Of a stretch of 64,000 nucleotides of DNA, positions 36,683 to 45,746 are shown piece after piece. Below the pieces are notes generated by a model that made no database searches, was not told the DNA's origin, and saw nothing but the letters and a program-made list of their open reading frames with translations. Made by a program: the position numbers and the translations under genes. The DNA is from CAVPMN01 sp963706425. GTDB taxonomy: Bacteria > Actinomycetota > Acidimicrobiia > Acidimicrobiales > Acidimicrobilacustridaceae. Numbering within the stretch: the first letter of the stretch is position 1; every line of letters begins with the position of its first letter. The stretch is from the NCBI GenBank assembly GCA_963706425.1, contig CAVPMN010000001.1, positions 744,001-808,000 of the forward strand. The letters are read 5' to 3'.

Positions 36683-36701
36683 ACCGCACCTGAACCGCAC
36701 C
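36680..36701. repeat. 11-nt tandem duplication at the SPFH stop codon
   Basis: TGAACCGCACC occurs twice in a row (36680-36690, 36691-36701), starting with the SPFH stop codon, immediately before the second 47-nt palindrome. Confidence 0.9.
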
Positions 36702-36704
36702 TGG

Positions 36705-36751
36705 AAATCGGTGCGTGAAACCACCCCTACGGGTGTTTCACGCACCGATTT
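36705..36751. repeat. 47-nt palindromic element, copy 2
   Basis: Same 17-nt arms as copy 1 around the core CACCCCTACGGGT (ACCC pairs with GGGT; one bulged C). It lies between the convergent SPFH and PhoU/RCK_C genes, ending 4 nt before the latter's stop. Confidence 0.98.
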
Positions 36752-36755
36752 CGAG

Positions 36756-38030
36756 TCAGTGGTGGTCGGGATCCCATGCGCGGACGGGCACCTTCACCCG
36801 CAGCGGCGCCAAGTCGAACTCGCCGGTGTCGTCGTCTCGTTCGACCAGCTCCCAGCCGAGCAGCTGGCCGAGCAGCGCGCGCCCCTCGTCGGGCCCCGAC
36901 GCGATGACCTCGTCGCCGGGGTGCAGCGCGACACTGCCGCGCGGCCGGTAGAGGTAACGACCGCCCCGGCGCACGGCGAGGACGTTGAAGCCCGGATCGG
37001 TATTGAGTTGCAGCTCGGCCAGGGTCGACTCGGCAGCCGTCGATCCCTCGGCCACCGGCATGCGCACGACCACCTCGTCGGCTTCACCGAGGGCCAGGTT
37101 CAAGATGGGATGCACCGCCTCGCCCTGCTCGATGATCCACACCATCTGCTGCGCCGCATCGCCCATGTCCTCGGCGGCCTGCGACAGGTGGAGCAGACCG
37201 CGCAGGGGCGAAGGATCGAGCGCCTCGGCGCCGGCCCGCAGCACCCACACCTCGAGGCGGTCCTTCATCTCGTCGAGACGATCCTCGAGGTGGCGCACCT
37301 CCGCGGCGAGGCCCTGATCGCGGAACACGATGGCCGAGTAAGCCAGGCCGACCGCCACCTCGGAGATGTTCTTCATCTCGACCAGCACGTCGACCGCTCG
37401 GTCGAGATCGGAGAGCGTGCCGTCCTCGGGCGGCATCGGTGGCTCCCAGAACGGGGCGTTGGCCAGCTCGCGCACTCGGATGATGCCGGCGGGCGGACCT
37501 TCGAGGAACAACACGTCGCCCGGGAGCAGCAGCTCGTCGCCCTCGACATCGGTGATCCAGTCGCGGCCACGCCTGATCGCCATGACCCGCATGCCGGTGG
37601 CCACCGGCAGCTCGAGCGCGCTCAGCGGCCGGTGGGCCATGTGCGATCCTTCGCGCACCAGCACGCGGTGGGAGACCTCGGCCGCCGAGGACAGGTCGGC
37701 AACCAGCTCGCGCGGGATGCCGAGCCGATGGGTGACGATGCGGGCGATGTCGACGGCGTCGCCCGCGATGCGCTCGATGGCGCTGATCACCTGCAGCACC
37801 GACGACATGGCCTCGGCTTCGCGTGGGTTGCGGGCAGCGAGGATGGCCACCTCGCGGATGTGGTGGACGAGCTCGCTCATCTGCTCCTCGAGCTCCTGTA
37901 CCTCTTCGGCCATGTCGGGATCGCCGAAGTAGAGCGCGGCGTAGGCCAGATCGACCATGAGCTCGGAGGTGTCCTTGGCCTCCGAGAGCATCGTGCGTAG
38001 GTTTCTCGGTCGGTCGTCCATCGCGGGCAT
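36756..38030 (-). CDS. PhoU and TrkA-C (RCK_C) domain protein, internally duplicated
   Basis: 424-residue soluble protein with two tandem units, each a PhoU-like helical bundle followed by a TrkA-C/RCK_C ligand-binding domain. Unit 1: DTSELMVDLAYAALYFGD...ERIAGDAVDIARI, then ALELPVATGMRVMAIRRG...LLLPGDVLFLEG. Unit 2: ISEVAVGLAYSAIVFRDQ..., then NVLAVRRGGRYLYRPRG...LHPGDEVIASGP. Such proteins regulate potassium channels or transporters, but no channel gene is adjacent. ATG at 38030 or 38021. Confidence 0.87.
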   Translation of the reverse strand: MPAMDDRPRNLRTMLSEAKDTSELMVDLAYAALYFGDPDMAEEVQELEEQMSELVHHIREVAILAARNPREAEAMSSVLQVISAIERIAGDAVDIARIVTHRLGIPRELVADLSSAAEVSHRVLVREGSHMAHRPLSALELPVATGMRVMAIRRGRDWITDVEGDELLLPGDVLFLEGPPAGIIRVRELANAPFWEPPMPPEDGTLSDLDRAVDVLVEMKNISEVAVGLAYSAIVFRDQGLAAEVRHLEDRLDEMKDRLEVWVLRAGAEALDPSPLRGLLHLSQAAEDMGDAAQQMVWIIEQGEAVHPILNLALGEADEVVVRMPVAEGSTAAESTLAELQLNTDPGFNVLAVRRGGRYLYRPRGSVALHPGDEVIASGPDEGRALLGQLLGWELVERDDDTGEFDLAPLRVKVPVRAWDPDHH

Positions 38031-38094
38031 CCCGCGCAGAGCTTAGGGCACCCGTCACCGCGAGCCGCCGCCGGACGCGTAGCCTGATCGCCCG

Positions 38095-38757
38095 ATGCCC
38101 CCCTTGTCTCCTCGCCGCGCCATCCGGCGCTCGGCCCGTCCCCGCCGGGCCTGGTCGGTCGCCTGTGTGCTGGCGGTGCTCGCCCTCGGCGGTTCGCTCA
38201 CTGCGTGTGGGTCCGACGGCCGGGAGATGACAGCGCCGCGCTCCGATGCCACCACACCACCGCGACGGGCCGCCGCCGCCGGCACCCTCGGGCCGTCGAC
38301 CACCCTGGCCACGATCTTCGCCCTCACCACCGACGCCTGGGCGCCAGGCACGGAGATGCCCAAGGCCTACACCTGCGACGGTGCCGACGTATCTCCCCCA
38401 CTCGTGATCTCGCAGATCCCGGCCGGCACGGTCGAGTTGGCCATCGTCGTCACCGACTTCGATGCGGACGGCTTCGTCCATTGGGTCCTCACCGGAATCG
38501 CACCGACGACCACCACCATCGAAGAAGGAGTGATCCCGGCGGGGGCGGTGCAGGCGGCCAACGACGGCGGCAGCGTCGGTTGGATGGGTCCCTGCCCGCC
38601 CGCGGGTGATCTGCACAGCTACGACTTCACCCTTTACGCGCTCAGCGCCCCATCAGGTGTCACCGAAGGCCAAGATCCCGCCACGGCCATCGCCGCCGTC
38701 GAGGCGGCGCCAACCGCCACCCTGCCCGCCATCATGACCGGCCTGTACACCCGCTGA
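38095..38757 (+). CDS. YbhB/YbcL (PEBP) family lipoprotein
   Basis: 220-residue PEBP-fold protein. An Arg-rich N-terminus leads to a lipoprotein signal peptide ending GGSLTAC (Cys about residue 38). A Thr/Pro/Ala linker follows. The PEBP domain has YTCDGADVSPPLVISQIPAG, VHWVLTGI and the late GPCPPAGDLHSYDFTLYAL, which matches the family's anion-binding pocket. Function of the bacterial members is unclear. ATG 38095. Confidence 0.87.
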   Translation: MPPLSPRRAIRRSARPRRAWSVACVLAVLALGGSLTACGSDGREMTAPRSDATTPPRRAAAAGTLGPSTTLATIFALTTDAWAPGTEMPKAYTCDGADVSPPLVISQIPAGTVELAIVVTDFDADGFVHWVLTGIAPTTTTIEEGVIPAGAVQAANDGGSVGWMGPCPPAGDLHSYDFTLYALSAPSGVTEGQDPATAIAAVEAAPTATLPAIMTGLYTR

Positions 38758-38761
38758 CCTC

Positions 38762-39328
38762 ATGGTGATCGCTCTGATCGTCGCCGCGCTCGTGGTCGTG
38801 GCGGTGGTCGTGGTGGTGGCCTCCTACAACCGCTTCGTGCGGCAACGTCAGTTCATCGACAACGCCTGGGCCAACGTCGAGACCGAGCTGCGTCGCCGAT
38901 ACGACCTGGTGCCCAACCTGGTCGAGACGGTGAAGGGCTATGCCCGCCACGAGCAGTCCACGCTGACCGCAGTCACCGAGGCCCGCACCCGCGCCTCGCA
39001 CTCGCACGGCACGCCGGCCGAGCAGGCGGCCGATGAGCAGGTGCTCGTCGGGGCCCTGCGCGGGCTGCTGGCGGTGTCGGAGGCCTATCCCGATCTCAAG
39101 GCCAACCAGGCTTTCCTCGATCTGCAACAGCAGCTCACGACCACCGAAGATCGCATCCAGGCTGCGCGACGCTTCTACAACAACAACGTTCGTGACTACA
39201 ACACGCGCGTCCAGTCGGTGCCCACCAACCTGATCGCCCGGGCGTTCGGGTTCACGGTGTCGGACTACTTCGAGGTCGACGCCGCGATCAGCAGCGGGCC
39301 GGCGCAACCCGTGTCGTTCGACGACTGA
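38762..39328 (+). CDS. LemA family protein
   Basis: 188-residue LemA protein: one N-terminal membrane helix (ALIVAALVVVAVVVVVASYN), then RRRYDLVPNLVETVKGYA and the helical bundle ending FYNNNVRDYNTRVQSVPTNL. These motifs are diagnostic. The role of LemA is not settled; it faces outside the membrane with one helix. It starts 4 nt after the YbhB-like gene, so the two may share a transcript. Confidence 0.92.
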   Translation: MVIALIVAALVVVAVVVVVASYNRFVRQRQFIDNAWANVETELRRRYDLVPNLVETVKGYARHEQSTLTAVTEARTRASHSHGTPAEQAADEQVLVGALRGLLAVSEAYPDLKANQAFLDLQQQLTTTEDRIQAARRFYNNNVRDYNTRVQSVPTNLIARAFGFTVSDYFEVDAAISSGPAQPVSFDD

Positions 39329-39421
39329 GCTGCGCCGCCGACGACCTCCGGCGCAACACCTGACAGGCAGCTCCGCCCCGAATCGGGATTGCAGCACCCG
39401 GCGGTCTACGCTCGGCGAGCC

Positions 39422-41851
39422 ATGAACGTCGGGCCGGCCGAAACCGCGGCGCCGCCAGCCGCCCCGACCGCGGATGGCGAGCTGTTCGACGACGACGCCG
39501 AGGTCGTCGGCTACGAGCGATCGCCGATCGACGTGCTGCGACTGGTTGCGTTCGTGGCGGCGGCCGCTGCGACCACAGCGGCCACCAAGTACCTGCGCGA
39601 CGGCTTCGAGGGCGTCGAGGAAGAGCTCACGGAGCTGATCGACGCGTCGTGGGGATGGGTCCGGCTGAGCATCGACGTGCTGTTGATCGTGACCGTTCTG
39701 GTGGCCACGGTCGTGGTCCTCCTCGTGCCGTTGATCACCCGGCGCCTCCGACTCTTCGGCTACGTCCTCGCCGCCAGCATCACCACTAGCCTGGTGATGA
39801 CTGGCATCAGCGCATGGGTCGGCGGGTTCGACTCCCCCAGCCCCACCGCCGATCCATCGACAGACGAGCTGGCCCGCACCATCAGTGCCGATGTGGTCGG
39901 CACCGCGCAGATGATCGCTGCGTTCGTGGTCATCTCCCCGTTCGTCAGCCGACGCTGGCGGCGCACCGGCGCCTGGATGGTGACCGCCATCCTGGTGCTC
40001 CGACTCGTCGTCACCACCTCGGCGTCGACCCACGCGCTGCTCGTTATCACCGTCGGCTCCGCCGTCGGCACGGCGGTGCTGCTCGCCTTCGGGCGCCCGG
40101 CGACACAGGCCAAACCCTCGGCGATCCTCGCTGCCCTGAACGCCAGCGGCCTGGCAGCCGTGTCGATCGAGCGGAGTCGGGTCGACGCCCGCGGATCGGT
40201 GCCCTACGTCGCCACGCTCGAAGGCGGCGGCCGCGTCTTCACCAAGGTGCTCGGCGCCGACCAGCGCGCCGCCGACCTCCTGTTTCGCCTCTACCGCTCG
40301 GTTCGCCTGAAGAACGTGGGCGACGAGCGACCGTTCTCTTCGCTGCGCCGCACGGTCGAGCACGAAGCGCTCGTCGCTCTGCAAGCCAGAGACGTCGATG
40401 TCCGCACACCCCGTCTGCGTTGTGTGACACCCGTGGGTGCCGACTCGTTCCTCCTCGCCTACGACCTGGTAAGCGGCCGGGCCATCGACCACGTCGACGC
40501 CTCACAGCTGACCCCCCCGGCCCTCCGTGAGCTTTGGCGTCAGGTGGCCCTGCTCCACCGAGTGCGGATCGCCCACCGTGATCTCCGATCGGCCAACATC
40601 CTCCTCGACGACCAGCAGCAACCGTGGCTGATCGGCTTTGGCTTCTCCGAGCTCGGAGCTTCATCGGCGTTGCTGCGTGCTGATGTCGCCCAACTGCTGG
40701 CGTCGCTCGCCGTGGCGGTCGGGCCCGAACGAGCCGTCACCCCGGCGGTCGACGTGCTGGGCCAGGAAACCGTCGCGGCCAGCCTCGGGCGCCTACAACC
40801 GGCGGCGTTGAGCGGCACGACCCAGAGCGAGCTGCGCCGACACAAGCGTCTGCTCGACGAGCTTCGCCAGGAAGTCGGGCGTCAATGCGACGTCGACCAA
40901 CCCGAGCTCGAACCGGTCACTCGCTTCGGGGGCCGCCAGCTCTTCACCCTGGTCATGCTGGCCGCCGTCTTCTACTTCCTGTTGCCGCAGCTCGCCGACC
41001 TGCCAGGGATCGTGCAGCAGATCGGCGACGCCGATTGGGCATGGCTGGCACCGATCATCGCGGCCTCGGCCGTGTCCTATGTGGGCGCCACCGTCGCGTT
41101 GACCGGCAGCGTGCCGGCGCGCCTTCCGACGCTGTCGACCGCGGCGGCGCAGGTGGGCTCGTCGTTCGCCAGCAAGGTGGCACCCGCCGGCCTCGGCGGC
41201 ATGGCGTTGAACCTCCGCTTCCTCCAGCGTCAGGGCGTCGATACGCCGGTGGCGACGTCGGCGGTCGGCCTCAACGCCGCCGCGGGCATCGTCGGGCACG
41301 TGGTGCTCGCCGGCATCTTCGTGATCTGGGCACGCAACGACGCGTTCAATGCCATCCACCTCCCATCGCCGCGTGCACTCGCTATCGGCGTCGGTGTCGT
41401 GCTCCTGCTCGCGGTGCTCGCCCTGCTCGTCCCCGCCACGCGCCGTCTCGTCACCACGCGGCTGCTCCCGATGTTGCTGCAGGCCACCGGCGGGTTGAAG
41501 GAGGTGCTCACCACCCCGTCAAAGTCTCTTCTGTTGTTCGGCGGCTCCACCCTGGTCACGTCGAGTTACGCCGTGGCGTTCTACTTCTCAGCACGTGCCT
41601 TCGAGATTGAGGCACCCTTTGCCACCATCGCGGCTGTCTATCTCGTCGGATCCGCCGTCGCGACCGCGGCGCCGACACCGGGCGGGCTCGGTGCCGCAGA
41701 AGCTGCGCTGATCGGTGGCCTCATCGCCGTCGGCATCACCGACGACGTCGCCGTGCCCACGGTGTTCCTATTCCGACTGGCCACGTTCTGGGTGCCGATC
41801 TTGCCGGGATGGCTGGCGTTCACCTGGCTACGCCGCACCGACCAGTTGTGA
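39422..41851 (+). CDS. fusion of kinase-like domain and flippase-like (LPG synthase TM) domain
   Basis: 809-residue membrane protein. Five N-terminal helices are followed by a kinase-like domain (about 260-480) with HRDLRSANILLDD and Asn, but the expected DFG is GFG (LIGFGFSELG), so the metal-binding Asp is missing. The C-terminal half (about 510-805) is a lysylphosphatidylglycerol-synthase-type transmembrane (AglD/flippase-like) domain with APAGLGGMALNLRFLQR and APTPGGLGAAEAALIGGL. Homologous actinobacterial proteins share this order. It probably moves or modifies a lipid. Its stop overlaps the PAP2 start by GTGA, linking the two functionally. Confidence 0.85.
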   Translation: MNVGPAETAAPPAAPTADGELFDDDAEVVGYERSPIDVLRLVAFVAAAAATTAATKYLRDGFEGVEEELTELIDASWGWVRLSIDVLLIVTVLVATVVVLLVPLITRRLRLFGYVLAASITTSLVMTGISAWVGGFDSPSPTADPSTDELARTISADVVGTAQMIAAFVVISPFVSRRWRRTGAWMVTAILVLRLVVTTSASTHALLVITVGSAVGTAVLLAFGRPATQAKPSAILAALNASGLAAVSIERSRVDARGSVPYVATLEGGGRVFTKVLGADQRAADLLFRLYRSVRLKNVGDERPFSSLRRTVEHEALVALQARDVDVRTPRLRCVTPVGADSFLLAYDLVSGRAIDHVDASQLTPPALRELWRQVALLHRVRIAHRDLRSANILLDDQQQPWLIGFGFSELGASSALLRADVAQLLASLAVAVGPERAVTPAVDVLGQETVAASLGRLQPAALSGTTQSELRRHKRLLDELRQEVGRQCDVDQPELEPVTRFGGRQLFTLVMLAAVFYFLLPQLADLPGIVQQIGDADWAWLAPIIAASAVSYVGATVALTGSVPARLPTLSTAAAQVGSSFASKVAPAGLGGMALNLRFLQRQGVDTPVATSAVGLNAAAGIVGHVVLAGIFVIWARNDAFNAIHLPSPRALAIGVGVVLLLAVLALLVPATRRLVTTRLLPMLLQATGGLKEVLTTPSKSLLLFGGSTLVTSSYAVAFYFSARAFEIEAPFATIAAVYLVGSAVATAAPTPGGLGAAEAALIGGLIAVGITDDVAVPTVFLFRLATFWVPILPGWLAFTWLRRTDQL

Positions 41852-42480
41852 CCCGATGCGTGCGACACCCGGCCGATGCAGTGCGGATGCTGGCATCAAT
41901 CAGCGTGCTCGCGCTGGCGACCGCGTTCGCTGCGGCCAACCTGACTGACCTCGAAACACGCACGTTCGAAACGGTCAACCAACTCGACGACCTGCTCGAA
42001 CCACTGCTGTGGTTGCCGATGCAGCTCGGGAGCCTCCTCGGCCCAGTGGTCGTGGCGATCGGGGCCTGGCTCGCCTGGCGGCAGTGGCGACCGACGATCG
42101 GCGCGCTCGTCGTCGGCGTTCTCGCCTGGCAGACGGCCAAGGTGGTCAAGCAGCTCGTCGACCGGGGACGCCCCGTCGACGAGCTCGGTCAGATCGTGAC
42201 GCGCGCCGGCACACCGACCGACGGGCTCGGCTTCGTGTCCGGACACGGCGCAGTGGCGTTCGCGCTGGCCACGGTGGTGGCGCCGTGGCTCTCCTCGACC
42301 GGGCGGGTCGTCGCGTATGGCCTGGCGGTCGTGGTCGCGCTCGCCCGCATCCACGTCGGCGCGCACCTACCGCTCGACACCATCGGGGGCGCCGCCCTCG
42401 GCATGGCGTTCGGCTTCGCCTATCGGTTGTTCGTCGGCACGCCGGCTGCCTCCGCCGTCGGCCCGTCAGGCCAGACCTAG
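41848..42480 (+). CDS. PAP2-family membrane phosphatase
   Basis: 210-residue PAP2 protein with several membrane helices. Motifs: KQLVDRGRP (K-x6-RP), FVSGHGAVAF (SGH) and ALARIHVGAHLPLDTIGG (R-x5-H-x3-D). GTG 41848 overlaps the stop of the flippase-like gene (GTGA), so the two are co-translated and probably act on one lipid phosphate, for example phosphatidylglycerol phosphate or a polyprenyl phosphate. Its end overlaps the convergent sulfatase by 15 nt. Confidence 0.88.
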   Translation: MTRCVRHPADAVRMLASISVLALATAFAAANLTDLETRTFETVNQLDDLLEPLLWLPMQLGSLLGPVVVAIGAWLAWRQWRPTIGALVVGVLAWQTAKVVKQLVDRGRPVDELGQIVTRAGTPTDGLGFVSGHGAVAFALATVVAPWLSSTGRVVAYGLAVVVALARIHVGAHLPLDTIGGAALGMAFGFAYRLFVGTPAASAVGPSGQT

Positions 42481-44073
42481 GCGGGCGAACTGCTCGTCCG
42501 GAGCATCGACCTCGTCGAGCGCGGCGCGGAGCAGCTCGGTCGCGGCCCGCTCGTCGTCGCCGCCGGCGCGGTTCTCGGCCTCCCACGGGTCGACGTCGAG
42601 GTCGTAGAGCACGGGGGCCAGACGGCGGGCCCCCAACGCCCAGAAGGGCACCGGATCATCGGCGTCGAAGGGCTGGCGGATGACCGGCACGTCGCTGCCG
42701 GGCATGAAGTCGAGCGCCGCTCGCCGGTCGGGGCGGGGCAGGCGCAGCTCGGGGAACGGCCGCACCGGCATGGTGGACCACCGGTTCGACCACATGGCAA
42801 GGGGTCGGTTGCCGTCGACGGGAGCGCGGCCGTAATGGCGATGCCCGTCGACCACGTGCACGTGGCTGCCCCAGTAGCCCACCAACACGTGGTCGCGCAC
42901 CGACGTGGCCGCGCCCTCGATGAGCGGACGCAGGGAGCGGCCGTGCGTGCGATGAGCCACATCGACGCCGAAGAGGTCGGCCAGCGTGGCGTGGAGATCG
43001 ACGTTGGTGGTGAGCGCGTCGACCGGGCGGGCCGGCGCGCCCGGCCACGCGACCAGCAGGGGGATGTGGGCCAGTTCGGCGTGTACGGGCAGCCCCGGCT
43101 TGCCGAACGTGTCGCGCTCGCCCAGGTAGTGCCCGTGATCGGTGCACAGGAAGACGGCGGTGTCGTCCCAGAGCCCCAGCTCGTCGACGGCATCGAGCAC
43201 CCGGCCGAGCCAGTGGTCGATCATCGCCACCTTCGCCTGGTAGTTGGCCCGGATCTGGCGCGCCTGGCGCTCGGTGAGCACACCGTCGGCCAGCGCGCCC
43301 ACGTGATAGGGCGGCCAGATCAGCCTGGCGTCGTCCCAGTCGGGGTCGTAGAGGCTCGCCCATGGATCGGGCGTGTCGAACGGCTCGTGAGGATCGAACT
43401 CGTCGACGAAGAGCAGGAACCGCTCGTGCGCCGACGCACTCGTGCGCAGCCAGTGCTCGGCGGCGGCCATGGTCTTCGGCCCCGGGAAGTCGCTCTCCTC
43501 ACGAAACCAGGTGCGCGAGTCGTCGTAGGCGTGGTGGTAGCCGGCGGCGCCGGCCGGCAGGGCCGGCGTGCCTGTCCAGCTCGGATCGGGCCGGGTGCGC
43601 CACGGATCGCCCTCGTGGCCCCGCACGTAGTCCCATGCGGTGAACTCGGTGTGGTAGTTCTCGCCGCCGGTCTCGAAGAGATGGGGATGGTCCGACACCA
43701 GCATGGTGGTGACCCCCGCTGAGCGCAGGTCCCAGGTGATGGCGTCCTCCCACACCTCGATCGAGCCCCACGGCCGCCACAGGAAGTCGAGCGCCCCGAC
43801 GAGGATGTCGTGGCGCGCCGGCATGCACGGCAGCGAGCCCGACCAGTGCCGGTCGAACCGCAGGCTCCGCGCCGCCAGTCGATCGAGGTTGGGGGTGGCC
43901 ACGGGCTCGAGGTCGCCCCAATCACCCACACCGAGGGCCCGCCGTCGATCGCGCTGCGACGCGGCGTCGAGATACGCGTTCAGGAAGTGACGGTTGAGGC
44001 TGTCGAGCAGCAGCACGATCGCGTTCCGCGGTCGGCCGTCGGTGCCGCTCTCGTCCTGCTCCACGCTCGACAT
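42466..44073 (-). CDS. sulfatase
   Basis: 535-residue type I sulfatase. The formylglycine signature CxPxR is LPCMPARHDIL. Metal ligands are in IVLLLDSLNRHFL and in CTDHGHYLGERDTFGKPG, and the Lys block follows. No signal peptide is seen, so the enzyme is cytoplasmic as predicted from this start; the ATG at 44073 is the first in a good context. It removes sulfate or a related group from an unknown organic substrate; an anaerobic or FGE-type maturase would be needed and is not in this window. Confidence 0.9.
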   Translation of the reverse strand: MSSVEQDESGTDGRPRNAIVLLLDSLNRHFLNAYLDAASQRDRRRALGVGDWGDLEPVATPNLDRLAARSLRFDRHWSGSLPCMPARHDILVGALDFLWRPWGSIEVWEDAITWDLRSAGVTTMLVSDHPHLFETGGENYHTEFTAWDYVRGHEGDPWRTRPDPSWTGTPALPAGAAGYHHAYDDSRTWFREESDFPGPKTMAAAEHWLRTSASAHERFLLFVDEFDPHEPFDTPDPWASLYDPDWDDARLIWPPYHVGALADGVLTERQARQIRANYQAKVAMIDHWLGRVLDAVDELGLWDDTAVFLCTDHGHYLGERDTFGKPGLPVHAELAHIPLLVAWPGAPARPVDALTTNVDLHATLADLFGVDVAHRTHGRSLRPLIEGAATSVRDHVLVGYWGSHVHVVDGHRHYGRAPVDGNRPLAMWSNRWSTMPVRPFPELRLPRPDRRAALDFMPGSDVPVIRQPFDADDPVPFWALGARRLAPVLYDLDVDPWEAENRAGGDDERAATELLRAALDEVDAPDEQFARLGLA

Positions 44074-44133
44074 GGAGCCATCTTGGCAGCCCCGTGCGCC
44101 GAACGAGACCGCCCTGCGTGGCAGGCTCTTGGG

Positions 44134-44424
44134 ATGAACCCCGCCGAGCGCGTTCGATTCGTGGTGGAGACGGCGCGCGCCGTCCTCGACGAACGGCTCC
44201 CGGTCGACGAGGGCGCGGCGGCCATCGCCCTGCAGGCCGAGCAGATCACCCCGTTGCTCCGGGGCGACCGAGACAGCGTGACCCGATCCGAGTGCGAGTC
44301 GGTGGCCACCCAGTTGCGGTTGCTCGCCGAGCAGGTGAACGACCGGGCGTCGGGGCTCGCCGACCCGAGTGCCCATGTGGCGATGGCGCAGGCCATCGGC
44401 GAGATGGCCCAGGCGCTGCGCTAG
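44134..44424 (+). CDS. hypothetical helical protein (96 aa)
   Basis: Not recognised. Soluble helical protein beginning MNPAERVRFVVETARAVLDE, with no membrane segment and no cysteine pair. It is divergent from the sulfatase gene (60 nt between starts). The codon choice is normal for this genome, so a real gene is likely. Confidence 0.55.
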   Translation: MNPAERVRFVVETARAVLDERLPVDEGAAAIALQAEQITPLLRGDRDSVTRSECESVATQLRLLAEQVNDRASGLADPSAHVAMAQAIGEMAQALR

Positions 44425-44460
44425 ACGCGTGATCTGTCGTTTCAGCAACTGGTGAAAACA

Positions 44461-44499
44461 GCTCGAGGCGGGCCGACCATGGGTCGACCCGCCTCGAGC
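44461..44499 (-). terminator. strong hairpin terminator for the small secreted protein gene
   Basis: 18-bp arms (GCTCGAGGCGGGCCGACC against GGTCGACCCGCCTCGAGC, one mismatch) with a 3-nt loop. On the minus strand the stem is followed by TGTTTTC, giving the U-run of an intrinsic terminator for the gene ending at 44527. It may also end the plus-strand gene at 44424. Confidence 0.85.
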
Positions 44500-44526
44500 G
44501 CGGACGTTCGTTGGCCGATGGACGAT

Positions 44527-44925
44527 CTAGCTGATCATCCCGGTACGCACGCTGTAAACGACCACGTAGGAGATGTCCTGGACGATGCCCGAGCTGTTGG
44601 TGCTCGTGCTTTCACCCGAGGTACCGCTCCCGTCGTTGGTGTTCGTCGACGACTTGATGCACCACTCCGAGTCGGTCAGGACCACGCCCGGGTCAGCCGG
44701 CTCGATGGTGAAGCCCGTCCCGGAGATCGTGATGATCACCGAGATCAACTCGCCCGTCGCGGAATTCAGGACGTCGACCGTCGCCGGGCTGTCCTCCGCA
44801 AGAACCTTCACCTCCGTTGCGTGATCCACGCAATGGCTTGTCTTCGCTCCAGCCGGCCCGGCCTGCAGCACGAATCCGCCCGCGATCATCGTGAGGGCCG
44901 CGAGGCCACCGATCAGCTTCTTCAT
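44527..44925 (-). CDS. small secreted protein of unknown function (132 aa)
   Basis: Exported protein with a clear signal peptide (MKKLIGGLAALTMIAGGFVL, cleavage near GPAGA-KT). The mature part has two cysteines (SHCVDH and SEWCIKS) that could form a disulfide, a beta-rich middle and a Ser/Thr/Gly-rich stretch, and ends in a hydrophobic tail (SYVVVYSVRTG). Function not recognised. It has a strong GGGAG site 8 nt before ATG, an AT-rich leader and its own strong terminator, so it is probably well expressed. Composition is less GC-rich than its neighbours. Confidence 0.75.
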   Translation of the reverse strand: MKKLIGGLAALTMIAGGFVLQAGPAGAKTSHCVDHATEVKVLAEDSPATVDVLNSATGELISVIITISGTGFTIEPADPGVVLTDSEWCIKSSTNTNDGSGTSGESTSTNSSGIVQDISYVVVYSVRTGMIS

Positions 44926-45054
44926 TTTATTCTCCCTCTCATTTCATCGCCGTTTGTCGCAGCCCGAAATAGGCTCCGACCTAGCTATCGTCGGCGCCCT
45001 CGACTTCGATACCGAATTCTCACGCGGCGTTCACGCGCAACTCGGCGGTTGTGG

Positions 45055-45745
45055 CTACTCGAACTGGGCGCGGAAGGCGTCGAACTCGTCGCGCAGTCGT
45101 CGGAGCTCGTCATGCAGCTGAGCCACCTCGGCGCGCACGTCCGCTGTCGGCACCGACGTGGGCGGGCACAGCTGGAGTGTCGTACCCGGGCGCCATCGGC
45201 TCGGCGGGGGAACGGTCGGACACCCCACCATCACCGACGTCGGCGACGGGTTCGGCGTTGCGCAACGTGGTGGCGTAGCGGGCCTCTTTCTGGCCCGGCA
45301 CCCGGTCGAGCCGGACGACAAAGGGCTCCGGCTGGCGACCGGCGAGCCGGTCGAGCACCTCGTCGAGCTCGGCCAGCTCGACGAAGCGGTGCTGACGTTC
45401 GGTACGCGATCGCAGCTCGCCCGGGGTCTGCGGCCCGCGCAGCATCAACACCGACAACACCGCCAGGTCTGCCGCGTGGAGATCCCAGGCCTCGTTGAGC
45501 ACATGGCGATACTTCGGTGCCCGGTTCGACGGGCTGTAGACGATGCGGATCAGGCCGATCTCCCGCAGGTGTTGCAGTGCGACGTCGATGTCGTGATCGC
45601 TCAGGTCGGTGACCGGGTCGCGACTGGTCGACTGGTTGCACGCGAGACGCAGAGCGTTCGCCGTGAGCGGATAGGACTGCGGCGTGGTGGCCTCTTTCTC
45701 GACGAGGCAACCGAGCACCCGCACCTCGTCGGGTGTCAACTCCAC
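45055..45745 (-). CDS. YceH/DUF480 family protein (C-terminal coiled coil frameshifted)
   Basis: Winged-helix protein of the YceH family. The GTG start at 45745 (VELTPDEVRVLGCLVEKE) is chosen for the GGGAG site upstream and fits the family N-terminus. Both wing domains are present: TTPQSYPLTANALRLACNQS, then ADLAVLSVLMLRGPQTPGE. The open frame ends at 45110 after a nonsense tail (SGRARRGGSAA), whereas the next frame carries the expected coiled coil (DVRAEVAQLHDELRRLRDEF...QFE) to 45055. A single extra base near 45170-45190 would explain this. Function of YceH is not settled. Same strand and 1 nt from the gene upstream. Confidence 0.75.
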
Positions 45746-45746
45746 C

